Positions 1 through 8,993 of a stretch of 64,000 nt of DNA are shown here, one piece after another. A program made the translations under genes and the position numbers. Source of the DNA: Erysipelotrichaceae bacterium UBA2227 (GTDB lineage: Bacteria > Bacillota_I > Bacilli_A > Erysipelotrichales > Erysipelotrichaceae); NCBI GenBank assembly GCA_002348095.1, contig DDYT01000033.1:766-64765 (forward strand), given 5' to 3'. Every line of letters begins with the position of its first letter. The stretch's first letter is position 1. The notes under the pieces were generated by a model, which saw only the letters and a list, made by a program, of their open reading frames with translations, was not told the DNA's origin and did not search any database.

Positions 1-2061
1 ACTTTAAAGAGTGAATACGGGCTTCGTCCGGATCAGATTCCTGATCTCAAAGGATTGATGGGCGATCCCTCGGACAACATTCCCGGCATACCGAAAGTTG
101 GAGAGAAAACCGCCATGAAGCTTCTTGAGGAATATGAGAATCTGGAAAATATTCTTGCTAACGTCGATCATCTCAAAGGGAAGCTTAAAGAAACCGTTGA
201 ACAAAACGTTGAACAAGCCCGATTATCCAAAGAGCTTGCAACGATTTTTAAAGACGTACCGCTGACCATCGATATCGGACAGTGTGTCAACCGTCCCGAT
301 CTTGAGGGGATGGGCAGGTTTTTCCGTCAGTATGAAATGCGTTCACTGGATCGAATGATTCAGGAGATGTTCGTTAATAACCGCAAAGAGGATGAATCGC
401 AAAAAGAGTCGAAATCATCTCTGTGGACGGATTTTGACCGATCCTTTTTCATCGATGGCTGTGTCATCGTTGCCCTGGAAACCCAAGGACGAGGTTTTCG
501 AGCTGATTGTGAGGGATTTGTGATCTGTAACGGTACTTCGGCAGCTTTGATAGAAAAGATGTCGGATTTATCCCTGTTTAAAGAATGGCTAAGCAGCGAA
601 CATAAAAAAGTCGGATATGATGTCAAGCTGCTGATGCACATTATGGATCAATGGGGATTGAGGGTTAAGGGATTTTCGGATGATATCATGCTGATGGCTT
701 TTTTGGATGATACGATGCTGACGACGCAGGACAAACTGAAGGACAAGTGGGGCATATCGGTGGCCAAAGACGATCCGAAGCACTCGGCAGCCCTGTTTGC
801 TCAGATGGCTCATAACGAAATCAGCACAATCTTTGATCGACTTAAAGAAAAAGAAATGGCGGATCTGTATCGGGATATCGAGTTTCCTTTACTTTTCGAT
901 TTATATGAAATGGAGAAATGGGGCATTGAGATCGATCAGAAAACACTCGAGGAAATTTCTGTAAAAACGTTGCAGAGAATCAATGATTTGAGCGAGCGCA
1001 TTTATTTCCTGGCAGGGAGCCAATTCAATATCAACTCGCCAAAGCAACTGGCCGAAGTCCTGTTTGATCAGTTGCAGCTGCCCGCCAACACCAAGCGCTC
1101 TACCGCTGTCGATGTGCTTGAGGATTTGGCCGGAAAACATCCGATCGTCGATGAAATCATCGAATATCGTAAATACCAAAAACTGTACAGTACTTATGCG
1201 GAAGGACTGAAGAAGTATGTCGAAGAAGACAGCAAGATCCATACTGTGTTTTCTCAGGTATCCACGCAAACCGGACGGCTGTCTTCCGTCGATCCCAACT
1301 TGCAAAATATTTCAATACGCAGCGAAGAAACCCGGGAAATCCGTAAGGCTTTTATTGCCAAATCCGGGTGGCAGCTGCTCAGTGCCGACTACTCTCAGAT
1401 CGAACTGCGTATTTTAGCGCACATCGCTTCGGAGAGTGCCATGATCGATGCTTTTCGCTCAGGTCTTGACATTCACACCAAAACGGCTATGGATGTTTTT
1501 GGAGTCCAAGCCCATCAAGTCACATCACTGATGCGCCGTCAGGCTAAAGCCGTCAACTTCGGAATCATATACGGGATCTCAGATTTCGGGCTGGCCGCAC
1601 AACTTTCGATATCGCGCAAGGAAGCCGCCGGTTTTATTGAAACATACCTGAATACCTACCCGCAGATCCAGCAGTTTATGGATAAGACCGTGAACTTCTG
1701 TAAAGAGAACGGCTATGTCAAGACCTTGTTTAACCGCCGCCGTGAAATCCCGGAGATCAACGATCGGATTTATTCCGTCCGTGAGTTCGGTAAAAGGGCA
1801 GCCATGAATGCTCCGATCCAGGGCAGTGCGGCTGATTTGATCAAAGTGGCAATGATTCAGGTGGCAAAAAAACTGAAACAGCGTCAGCTGAAGTCACATC
1901 TGCTTTTACAGGTTCACGATGAACTGCTGCTGGAAGTTGCACCGGATGAAACGGATGTAGTGACAAATCTGGTCGTAGAAGCAATGCAGCAGGCAGTCAG
2001 TCTCGATGTTCCGCTGGAAGTATCGACAGCCATCGGATCAACGTGGTATGAGGCGAAATAA
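1..2061 (+). CDS. polA: DNA polymerase I, 5' end outside window
   Basis: DNA polymerase I fills gaps, removes RNA primers and repairs DNA. The frame is open from base 1, so the true start lies upstream. The first visible residues belong to the helix-hairpin-helix end of the 5'-3' exonuclease domain (MGDPSDNIPG, GEKTAMKLL). The polymerase domain is complete: motif A DYSQIELR (about 1387-1410), motif B RRQAKAVNFG followed by IIYG (about 1534-1581) and motif C QVHDELLLEV (about 1909-1938). The middle domain lacks the acidic DxE metal-ligand motif of a proofreading exonuclease and has VALETQ at the expected site, so 3'-5' proofreading is probably lost, as in Bacillus-type Pol I. The gene ends 2 bases before mutM, suggesting a repair/replication operon polA-mutM-coaE-dnaB-dnaI. 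Confidence 0.97.
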   Translation, partial: TLKSEYGLRPDQIPDLKGLMGDPSDNIPGIPKVGEKTAMKLLEEYENLENILANVDHLKGKLKETVEQNVEQARLSKELATIFKDVPLTIDIGQCVNRPDLEGMGRFFRQYEMRSLDRMIQEMFVNNRKEDESQKESKSSLWTDFDRSFFIDGCVIVALETQGRGFRADCEGFVICNGTSAALIEKMSDLSLFKEWLSSEHKKVGYDVKLLMHIMDQWGLRVKGFSDDIMLMAFLDDTMLTTQDKLKDKWGISVAKDDPKHSAALFAQMAHNEISTIFDRLKEKEMADLYRDIEFPLLFDLYEMEKWGIEIDQKTLEEISVKTLQRINDLSERIYFLAGSQFNINSPKQLAEVLFDQLQLPANTKRSTAVDVLEDLAGKHPIVDEIIEYRKYQKLYSTYAEGLKKYVEEDSKIHTVFSQVSTQTGRLSSVDPNLQNISIRSEETREIRKAFIAKSGWQLLSADYSQIELRILAHIASESAMIDAFRSGLDIHTKTAMDVFGVQAHQVTSLMRRQAKAVNFGIIYGISDFGLAAQLSISRKEAAGFIETYLNTYPQIQQFMDKTVNFCKENGYVKTLFNRRREIPEINDRIYSVREFGKRAAMNAPIQGSAADLIKVAMIQVAKKLKQRQLKSHLLLQVHDELLLEVAPDETDVVTNLVVEAMQQAVSLDVPLEVSTAIGSTWYEAK

Positions 2062-2063
2062 GT

Positions 2064-2888
2064 ATGCCTGAACTGCCTGAAGTTGAAACCGTGGTCCGTA
2101 CGCTGGAATTTCTGATCGGCGGACTGAAAATCACGGATATCGATATTCATTATATGCCTATTGTCAGCGGAGATATTGACGCATTTCGTCAGTCACTGAT
2201 CAATAAACGGTTTACCGGGTTTTCACGTCGCGGTAAATATGCGCTGTATACGGTGGAAGATGTGATTTTGATGGTCCATCTTCGCATGGAAGGCCGGTTT
2301 TATGTACGTGATGAAAGAAATCCGACGGATAAGCATACTCATGCCGTTTTTCATCTCGACAACGGCAGATTCCTTCATTATCACGATGTGCGCAAGTTCG
2401 GACGGCTGGAAATCGTGCGACCTGATCAGATAAGCCGGCGGCTTTCGACGTTAGGGATAGAACCCTTTGATCCGCAGATGAGCGGATATACACTCAAGAA
2501 ACTGGCTTCTTCACGTCAGATCGGATTGAAGACCTTTCTGCTCGATCAACGGTTTGTCTGCGGGATAGGCAACATCTATGCCGATGAAATCTGCTTTTGT
2601 GCACGTCTGCATCCGGAATCACCGGTCAGCAAAATATCACTAAAACGCTTTAATGAAGTCGCGGATTGCATTAAAATGGTAATGAGCCAGGCGATCGCGG
2701 ATGGCGGAACGACCATCCGTTCATATACATCTTCACTGGGTGTTTCCGGACGCTTTCAGCTTCGTCTCAATGTCCACATGCGCAAAGGTGAACCTTGTCA
2801 TGTATGTGGCGATCCGATCATTAAAACCCGGGTATCCGGAAGGGGGACATATGTATGTCTGCGATGTCAAAAACGAATCAAGGATTGA
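2064..2888 (+). CDS. mutM: Formamidopyrimidine-DNA glycosylase
   Basis: Base-excision repair enzyme that removes 8-oxoguanine and formamidopyrimidines and nicks the DNA by beta/delta elimination. The N-terminus is the family signature MPELPEVETV, with the catalytic proline directly after Met and the glutamate next to it. The helix-two-turn-helix region carries LLDQRFVCGIGNIYADE. The C-terminus has a zinc finger C-x2-C-x16-C-x2-C (CHVCGDP ... CLRCQ). At 274 aa it has the normal family length. It starts 2 bases after polA and overlaps the start of coaE by 34 bases, so these genes are translationally packed. Confidence 0.97.
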   Translation: MPELPEVETVVRTLEFLIGGLKITDIDIHYMPIVSGDIDAFRQSLINKRFTGFSRRGKYALYTVEDVILMVHLRMEGRFYVRDERNPTDKHTHAVFHLDNGRFLHYHDVRKFGRLEIVRPDQISRRLSTLGIEPFDPQMSGYTLKKLASSRQIGLKTFLLDQRFVCGIGNIYADEICFCARLHPESPVSKISLKRFNEVADCIKMVMSQAIADGGTTIRSYTSSLGVSGRFQLRLNVHMRKGEPCHVCGDPIIKTRVSGRGTYVCLRCQKRIKD

Positions 2889-3487
2889 GAATCGCAATTA
2901 CCGGATCGATGGGATCGGGGAAAAGTGCGGTGTGCAGTATTATAAAAAATGCCGGATGGCCTTTGATCAGTGCCGATGAAGTGGTCGCTGATCTGTATGA
3001 TTTTGATACGTATATCAAGACCCGGCTGAAGGATGCTTATGGGGAAGAAGTGATCGAAGATCACAGGGTCAATCGTAAAGTACTCTTTGCAAAGATGATG
3101 GAAAATGAAAATGAGAAAAAACGGGTAGAGGCTTTGGTTCATCCCGTCGTAGAAAAGCGGATCAATGAGTATTTTGACTGTCACCCTTCTGCTTTGATGT
3201 TTGCAGAAGTCCCGTTGCTTTATGAAAGCGGATGGGAAGACAAGTTTGATCAGGTATGGGTCGTTGCCGCTCAGGATGAAGTGCGCATCGACCGCCTTGT
3301 CAGCAAGCGGAATGTCAGTAAACAGCAGGCCCTTGCGCTGATGAGTTATCAGATGGATCAAAAGCGGAAAATGGAACTGGCAGATATCGTAATTGACAAT
3401 AACGGAGATTTAGACGATTTGAAAGTCGTCGTGTTGAGTATACTCGATCATGTAAGCGGAGGTGATATACATGCTCAAAGCCAATGA
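2855..3487 (+). CDS. coaE: Dephospho-CoA kinase
   Basis: Last step of coenzyme A synthesis: ATP-dependent phosphorylation of the 3'-hydroxyl of dephospho-CoA. The P-loop GSMGSGKSAV lies near residue 17, and the LVHPVV and EVPLLYESGW segments are typical of the family. The ATG at 2855 sits 8 bases after a strong GGAAGGGGG site inside the mutM end; an ATG at 2864 is an alternative. The end overlaps dnaB. Length 210 aa is normal. Confidence 0.95.
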   Translation: MSAMSKTNQGLRIAITGSMGSGKSAVCSIIKNAGWPLISADEVVADLYDFDTYIKTRLKDAYGEEVIEDHRVNRKVLFAKMMENENEKKRVEALVHPVVEKRINEYFDCHPSALMFAEVPLLYESGWEDKFDQVWVVAAQDEVRIDRLVSKRNVSKQQALALMSYQMDQKRKMELADIVIDNNGDLDDLKVVVLSILDHVSGGDIHAQSQ

Positions 3488-4640
3488 CGGTGTTAGTTTT
3501 CGAGTCAAACGGTCCTTAAGTGATGCTGAGATTCGCTCGCTTATGACTTGTTATCTTCCGCTGATCGGACATGACGGAGTCATTTTATACTTGAGTGTCA
3601 TGACATTGTCCACCGACGAACAGTTTTCAACGCATCAGCCTTTACTTGAGCAAAGTGAGTTACCGATCGATCGCATTGAAAATGCCCGAATGCAATGCGA
3701 ACGGGTATATCTGATCCGTACTTATAAAAAGTCCGTTGAGCAACGGGACTTCTATGTGTGGCAGATGGAACTGCCGATGCTGATCGACGATTTTCTGATC
3801 CATGAAGTATTGGGCAGAAGGCTGTATAGCCTGATCGGTAAGAACCGATTTGAATCAGTCAAACAGACCTATAAAAAAGCCAAAGGCGATTTCAGTGACT
3901 TTAAAGCGATCAGCGCTTCACTGAAAGCCGATGATCTGACTCATTGGGATGCTGAGTTTGAGCAAAAGTTTCAGCTTTCAAAACCCAAACAGGCTCCGGC
4001 TGCCCATCTTGAAATAAAGTTTGACACACAGAAATTTTTGCGTGATATATCGGTCTTAGCTTTTCCGCTATCAGCCAGAACCCCAGAAAATATCCGGCTG
4101 ATCGAAGAATGTGCTACGATCTACGGGATCCGCGAAGAGGATATGAGGGTTCTGGTGTCCCGTTGCATCCGCCTGAAAGATCATACCCTGGATACCGAGA
4201 AACTTAAACAGAAGGTCCGCAGCTTTAAAGGAATCGATGTCTCTTTGCCGCAAGATCCTTACACCGCCTCGTCCATTGCCTTTTTACAAGCCAAACAAAA
4301 TGGGGTGGCTGTGTCCTCGGCTGATAAAACCCTTATCGAACATTTGATTTTGGAAATGAAACTCGTTCCGGAAGTCGTCAACGTACTTCTGGAATATGTG
4401 CTGAAGAACAATGCCATGCGCCTAAACCGCAGTTATGTAGAGAAAATTGCCGCCAGCTGGATCCGCCTCAATGTCACCAGCAAAGAAGAAGCGTTGGCTG
4501 CGACTTTGCGCGAACCGGCGAAAGGCAAGTCGGTGCGCAATGATGTTTTGCCCCTGTGGTATCAGCAGGAAGATGAAGAAACCAGTGAAGAACCGATCGA
4601 TCGGGCATCACTGATCAAAAAGATTAAAGGAGGCAGCTAG
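3471..4640 (+). CDS. dnaB: Replication initiation/membrane attachment protein DnaB-type helicase loader
   Basis: Firmicutes-type DnaB, the co-loader that with DnaI places the replicative helicase (DnaC) at oriC and restart sites; it is not the helicase itself. The N-terminus (VSFRVKRSLSDAEIRSLMTCYLPLIGHDG region) matches the DnaB winged-helix domain. Around residues 265-350 there is a DnaD-like helical domain (SSIAFLQAKQNG, LVPEVVNVLLEYVL, IAASWIRLNV). I place the start at ATG 3471 because AGCGGAGGTGAT at 3455-3464 is its ribosome site; an in-frame GTG at 3462 lies inside that site. It lies directly upstream of dnaI with no gap, as in Bacillus and relatives. Confidence 0.9.
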   Translation: MLKANDGVSFRVKRSLSDAEIRSLMTCYLPLIGHDGVILYLSVMTLSTDEQFSTHQPLLEQSELPIDRIENARMQCERVYLIRTYKKSVEQRDFYVWQMELPMLIDDFLIHEVLGRRLYSLIGKNRFESVKQTYKKAKGDFSDFKAISASLKADDLTHWDAEFEQKFQLSKPKQAPAAHLEIKFDTQKFLRDISVLAFPLSARTPENIRLIEECATIYGIREEDMRVLVSRCIRLKDHTLDTEKLKQKVRSFKGIDVSLPQDPYTASSIAFLQAKQNGVAVSSADKTLIEHLILEMKLVPEVVNVLLEYVLKNNAMRLNRSYVEKIAASWIRLNVTSKEEALAATLREPAKGKSVRNDVLPLWYQQEDEETSEEPIDRASLIKKIKGGS

Positions 4641-5558
4641 ATGAAGAAGGTATCCTTGGAGTTTGAGTTAAACGAAGAACTGAAAGAGCAGCGACGCACG
4701 ATGTTTGAGTCTTTGCTTACCCAGCCGGAAATCATCGAGTTCAAGAAGAAGTATGATCTGAGTGACTCGGATATCGAACCGTTTGTCCAACGCTATCAGC
4801 GCTGGCTGGTCAATATCCGTCTTTGTGACGGCTGTTTGGGGCTGCATATGTGCAGACAGAATGACCGCGGCCTGATTTTGGATATGATCGTGGATAACGG
4901 TATTTTGATGCAGGAAATCCGTAAATGTGCGTATCTGACGGAAGAAGAAGCACAACGGGCTCATCTGAAGAAATTCATTATTTCCGATATGGCGGAGCAC
5001 TGGGCAACATTATCGTTGGCATCGCTTGATCTCGATGCAGAAACGGACGATTACTTGCGTATCGTCGATCTTTTGGCCCGTTGGGTGCGCTCTCCATTGG
5101 ATAAAGGATATTATGTTTACGGTTTGCCCGGGGCAGGAAAGACGTATCTGGTGGCTTGCGTGGCCAATATGATGGCCAAAAACGGCAAAACCGTTGCTTT
5201 TGTTCACGTACCGACGCTGATGCAACGGCTCAAGAGTTATCTGGATAACCGGGATGAATTCGAAAATGTCCTCCATAAAGTCAAATCTGCGGATATCGCC
5301 GTTTTTGACGATATCGGTGCAGAAAGCGTCACGTCGTGGGTGCGGGATGAACTGCTTCTGCCCATCCTCAACGATCGGGCTGAGCGTCGGAGAACGACGT
5401 GGTTTACAAGCAATGAGGACATGAAAAGCCTGAAGAATCACTATATGTACAATCAAAAGGGAGAAAAGGAAGAAATGAAGGCCATCCGGATCATCGAACG
5501 TATCGAAGCCTTGGCGACCCCGTTGAACCTGCGCGGCAATAACCGCAGAAAAGGATAA
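4641..5558 (+). CDS. dnaI: Primosomal protein DnaI, helicase loader ATPase
   Basis: AAA+ ATPase that loads the replicative helicase onto single-stranded DNA together with DnaB/DnaD. The N-terminal part has the cysteine-rich zinc-binding region (LCDGCLGLHMC, then a Cys near residue 94). The ATPase core has Walker A GLPGAGKTYL (about residue 161) and Walker B IAVFDDIGAES. 305 aa is the normal length. The start codon follows the dnaB stop directly, with AAAGGAGG inside the dnaB end as ribosome site. Confidence 0.95.
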   Translation: MKKVSLEFELNEELKEQRRTMFESLLTQPEIIEFKKKYDLSDSDIEPFVQRYQRWLVNIRLCDGCLGLHMCRQNDRGLILDMIVDNGILMQEIRKCAYLTEEEAQRAHLKKFIISDMAEHWATLSLASLDLDAETDDYLRIVDLLARWVRSPLDKGYYVYGLPGAGKTYLVACVANMMAKNGKTVAFVHVPTLMQRLKSYLDNRDEFENVLHKVKSADIAVFDDIGAESVTSWVRDELLLPILNDRAERRRTTWFTSNEDMKSLKNHYMYNQKGEKEEMKAIRIIERIEALATPLNLRGNNRRKG

Positions 5559-5616
5559 AAATCCCTACCCAAGAATTTGAGAAAATGTTATCATTGAACA
5601 GAAATGAGGTGACCCT

Positions 5617-6579
5617 ATGGTGAAGAAAATCGGTGTACTGACTTCCGGTGGAGACTCCCCGGGCATGAATGCGGCCATCCGTGCCATAACCCGAAGCGGT
5701 ATTTACCATGGTTTGGAAGTATACGGCATCAATAACGGCTATCGCGGTTTGGTTGAGGATGATATGTTTCTGATGGAGCGCAGCACTGTCAGTGACATCA
5801 TGATCAAAGGGGGCACGATTTTGGGAAGTGCCCGGCTGCCGGAGTTTAAGGAACTGAGCGTTCAGAAAAAGGCAGTTGAAAATCTAAATAAACGGGGTAT
5901 TGAAGCTTTGGTCGTTATCGGGGGTGACGGTACGTATAAAGGTGCCATGGCCCTCACTGAACTTGGGGTCAATTGCATCGGACTGCCCGGAACGATCGAT
6001 AATGATATTGCTTCGACCGATTATACCATCGGGTTTGATACAGCACTGAACACCGTGATTTACTGTGTCGATAAACTGCGGGATACTTCATCGTCGCATC
6101 ACCGCTGCTCGGTGGTTGAAGTCATGGGAAACCGGTGCGGCGATTTAGCCATTTATTCAGGACTTTCCTGCGGTGCGGAGATCATCATTACGCCGGAAGC
6201 CGGATATGATGAACCCAGTGTTCTGGAACAGCTGCGGTATTACGAGCAAGTAAAGAAGAAGCGTCATGCCATCGTGATCATCAGTGAAAAAATCACCGAT
6301 GTCGAAATGCTGGCCGTAAAAATATCGAAGGCGACCGGATTCTCCGGTCGGGCCACAGTATTAGGACATATACAGCGCGGCGGCTCACCGACGGCCTTTG
6401 ACCGGGTACTGGCGACACGGATGGGCGATAAAGCCGTGGAACTCTTGTTGGCCGGGATCGGCGGTCATTGTGTCGGGATGGTCAACAATGAAATCGTCTC
6501 TACGCCCATCGAGGAAGCACTGGGATTACCGAAAAAATCACGAAGACCGCTGTTTGCTTTGCATGAGCGGCTCGTCTAG
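5617..6579 (+). CDS. pfkA: ATP-dependent 6-phosphofructokinase
   Basis: Committed step of glycolysis, fructose 6-phosphate plus ATP to fructose 1,6-bisphosphate. Motifs of the ATP-type enzyme: GGDSPGMNAA at residues 11-20, GGDGTYKGA at 102-110, the catalytic TIDND loop with Asp128, and HIQRGGSPTAFDR near the C-terminus. 320 aa matches bacterial PfkA. The site GAGGTGA precedes ATG 5617. pyk follows 8 bases downstream, so the first and last irreversible steps of lower glycolysis are co-transcribed, a common Firmicutes arrangement. I found no convincing promoter in the 58 bases before it. Confidence 0.97.
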   Translation: MVKKIGVLTSGGDSPGMNAAIRAITRSGIYHGLEVYGINNGYRGLVEDDMFLMERSTVSDIMIKGGTILGSARLPEFKELSVQKKAVENLNKRGIEALVVIGGDGTYKGAMALTELGVNCIGLPGTIDNDIASTDYTIGFDTALNTVIYCVDKLRDTSSSHHRCSVVEVMGNRCGDLAIYSGLSCGAEIIITPEAGYDEPSVLEQLRYYEQVKKKRHAIVIISEKITDVEMLAVKISKATGFSGRATVLGHIQRGGSPTAFDRVLATRMGDKAVELLLAGIGGHCVGMVNNEIVSTPIEEALGLPKKSRRPLFALHERLV

Positions 6580-6587
6580 GAGGAAAT

Positions 6588-8012
6588 ATGCAAAAATTAC
6601 GGAAAACAAAAATCATCTGTACCTTGGGACCGGCGAGTGAAACACCGAAGATGATCGAAAAACTGGCCGATGCCGGTATGAATATCTGCCGTTTGAACTT
6701 TTCTCATGAAGATCACGAGAAACATCTGGCTCGTATCGAAATGATCCGTTCGGTCAGTGATATGACCGGATACAATCTGGGCATCATGCTGGATACCAAG
6801 GGGCCGGAAATCCGCTGCGGCGTCATGAAAGACGGGGTGCTGACCTTTAAAAAAGGAGACATCGTCAAAGTGACCAAAGAAGAAGTTTTGGGCACCAATG
6901 AACGTTTTCAGATCATCGTTCCCGAACTGTTTGCGGATGTAGTGCCTGGCAACTACCTGCTGATCGACGATGGGAAAATGCGGCTGACGATTTTGGAGAA
7001 TGACGGTACTGAACTGACTTGCCGAATCGAAAATCCGGGAGTTATCAAAACCCGTAAAGGTGTCAATGTTCCCAATGTCAAACTCTCGATGCCGTTTATC
7101 TCAAAGAAGGATGATGCCGATATCCGTTTCGGTGCACGCAATGATGTTGATTTTATTGCCGCATCTTTTGTCCGTCGGGCGGAGGATGTGCTCGCCATCC
7201 GAAAAATCCTGACTGAAGAAGGTAAACCGAAAGTTCAGATCATAGCGAAAATCGAGAATCAGGAAGGGGTCGACAATCTCAAAGAGATTTTGGAGGTTGC
7301 TGACGGGGTCATGGTTGCCCGTGGGGATCTCGGTGTCGAAGTGTCTACGGCTTTGGTTCCGATTTATCAGAAAAAAATCATTTCGATGGCTAATGAGTTT
7401 GGCAAGCCTGTCGTTACCGCGACGCATATGCTTGAATCGATGATGTCCAATCCGCGTCCGACAAGAGCGGAAGCGAGCGATGTCGCCAATGCAGTTTTGG
7501 ATGGTACCGACTGCATCATGCTTTCCGGGGAGTCGGCGGTCGGTGATTATCCGATCGAAGCCGTACAGACGATGGATATCATTGCCAAAAGCATCGAGGA
7601 AATTTTGCCGTATCGTGATCGTCTGGATCATGCCATTAAGTCCGGTAAGCGTACATTACAGGATGCAATCGGGATTGCCGTATGTGAATCGGCACTGAAT
7701 CTTGATGAAGTCGAAGCCATCGTTGCCTTTACCCAAGGGGGTTCGACCGCCCGCCGGATTTCCAAGTTCCGCCCGCCGGTACCTATTTTTGCGGTCACCT
7801 TTACCAAGAGCGTTCAGCGGAAGTTAGAGGCAAACTGGGGGGTTATTCCGATTTACTCGGATATACAGAATGAAATGACCAATGACGATGAACTCGCCAG
7901 CATCATTGCAAAAAACTTCGGGATCGAAGCAGGAAAACAGGTCATCATCACCGCAGGTTATCCGACCGGTGAGGGTTCGGCCAACATGATGAAAATCATT
8001 GAAGTTAAGTAA
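6588..8012 (+). CDS. pyk: Pyruvate kinase
   Basis: Converts phosphoenolpyruvate and ADP to pyruvate and ATP. Recognised by MQKLRKTKIICTLGPAS, NICRLNFSH, the MVARGDLGVEV loop, VVTATHMLESM and CIMLSGESAVGDYP. The 474-aa length shows the A, B and C domains without the extra C-terminal PEP-utiliser-like domain found in Bacillus enzymes. A strong TAGGAGGA site lies before ATG 6588. A rho-independent terminator follows, so pfkA-pyk is a closed unit. Confidence 0.97.
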   Translation: MQKLRKTKIICTLGPASETPKMIEKLADAGMNICRLNFSHEDHEKHLARIEMIRSVSDMTGYNLGIMLDTKGPEIRCGVMKDGVLTFKKGDIVKVTKEEVLGTNERFQIIVPELFADVVPGNYLLIDDGKMRLTILENDGTELTCRIENPGVIKTRKGVNVPNVKLSMPFISKKDDADIRFGARNDVDFIAASFVRRAEDVLAIRKILTEEGKPKVQIIAKIENQEGVDNLKEILEVADGVMVARGDLGVEVSTALVPIYQKKIISMANEFGKPVVTATHMLESMMSNPRPTRAEASDVANAVLDGTDCIMLSGESAVGDYPIEAVQTMDIIAKSIEEILPYRDRLDHAIKSGKRTLQDAIGIAVCESALNLDEVEAIVAFTQGGSTARRISKFRPPVPIFAVTFTKSVQRKLEANWGVIPIYSDIQNEMTNDDELASIIAKNFGIEAGKQVIITAGYPTGEGSANMMKIIEVK

Positions 8013-8018
8013 ATAATT

Positions 8019-8049
8019 ACCGGATAATGTGTCAATTATCCGGTTTTTT
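8019..8049 (+). terminator. Rho-independent terminator after pyk
   Basis: A perfect 10-base stem ACCGGATAAT (8019-8028) / ATTATCCGGT (8035-8044) with a 6-base loop and a run of six T, starting 6 bases after the pyk stop. Confidence 0.9.
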
Positions 8050-8086
8050 GTTGTAAAATAGAAGGTGTGAAAAAGAGGTGAACAAA

Positions 8087-8986
8087 ATGAAAAAATATAT
8101 CGGTATCGATTTGGGCGGAACCAATGTCCGCGTTGCGAAGGTTACGGCTGACGGACAGATTTTAGCCGAAGTCAAAAGCCCGTCCTATGCTCAGCAGGGA
8201 CCAGTAAAAGTAATGGAGAATCTGATCCGCAGCATTAAGGAAATCGAAGGATATTCAGACTGCTCGGGTATCGGGGTCGGGGTTCCCGGTCCGGTCGATA
8301 CGACGAAAGGGGTCATGCTGATGGCGACCAATCTGCCGGGTTTTGAGTTTTTCCCCATTGCTAAGACACTGGAAGATGAATTTCATATTCCAACCTATGT
8401 CGATAATGATGCCAATGTGGCCGGACTGGCGGAAGCATTGGTCGGAGCCGGAAAGGGTTTGCCCATCGTCTATTATGTGACCCATTCGACGGGTATCGGC
8501 GGTGCACTGATCGTTGACGGGAAAGTTGTTTCGGGTAAACACGGTCATGCCGGAGAAATCGGTAATATCATCATCGACCGGGCACGCAGGAAGTATAATC
8601 ATCTCAATGTCGGTGCGGTGGAAAATGAGGCATCGGGGACTTCGCTGGTGCGAAAAGCCAAGGAAGAAATCGACGATCAGATTACTTCGGCCGGCGAACT
8701 GTTTGCGTTAGCCAAAGCCGGTGATGTACGGGCACTGAAAATCGTGGATACGATGGCGTATGACTTTGCGATGATGTTTTCGGCCATCGCCCATGTGTGT
8801 GATCCCTATGCTTTTATCGTGGGCGGCGGGGTCATGAAATCGAAGGATCTGTATTTTGATAAAATGATTGAGTATTATATGCAGCATGTTCATACGGGCA
8901 TGCGTACCGTAGAATTTCGACCGGCACAGTTGGATGAACCGGGATTGATCGGTGCGGCAATGTTGCCGGTATCGTTTGGAAAGTAA
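8087..8986 (+). CDS. ROK-family sugar kinase (glucokinase-like), zinc cysteines absent
   Basis: Probable cytoplasmic hexose kinase making glucose 6-phosphate or a related sugar phosphate. The phosphate-1 motif DLGGTNVRVAK is near the N-terminus, and GHAGEIGNI, the ROK histidine/glutamate region, is in the middle. The usual zinc motif that follows (C-x-C-G-x2-G-C-x-E) is replaced by a segment with no cysteine, although the trailing E-x-ASGTSL is kept, so the protein is ROK-derived but cannot bind zinc in the standard way. I choose ATG 8087: AAAGAGGTG at 8072-8080 is its ribosome site, whereas the in-frame GTG at 8078 lies within that site. It sits directly after the pfkA-pyk glycolysis unit, which supports a sugar-kinase role; the substrate is not determined. 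Confidence 0.85.
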   Translation: MKKYIGIDLGGTNVRVAKVTADGQILAEVKSPSYAQQGPVKVMENLIRSIKEIEGYSDCSGIGVGVPGPVDTTKGVMLMATNLPGFEFFPIAKTLEDEFHIPTYVDNDANVAGLAEALVGAGKGLPIVYYVTHSTGIGGALIVDGKVVSGKHGHAGEIGNIIIDRARRKYNHLNVGAVENEASGTSLVRKAKEEIDDQITSAGELFALAKAGDVRALKIVDTMAYDFAMMFSAIAHVCDPYAFIVGGGVMKSKDLYFDKMIEYYMQHVHTGMRTVEFRPAQLDEPGLIGAAMLPVSFGK

Positions 8987-8993
8987 GGAAAAA

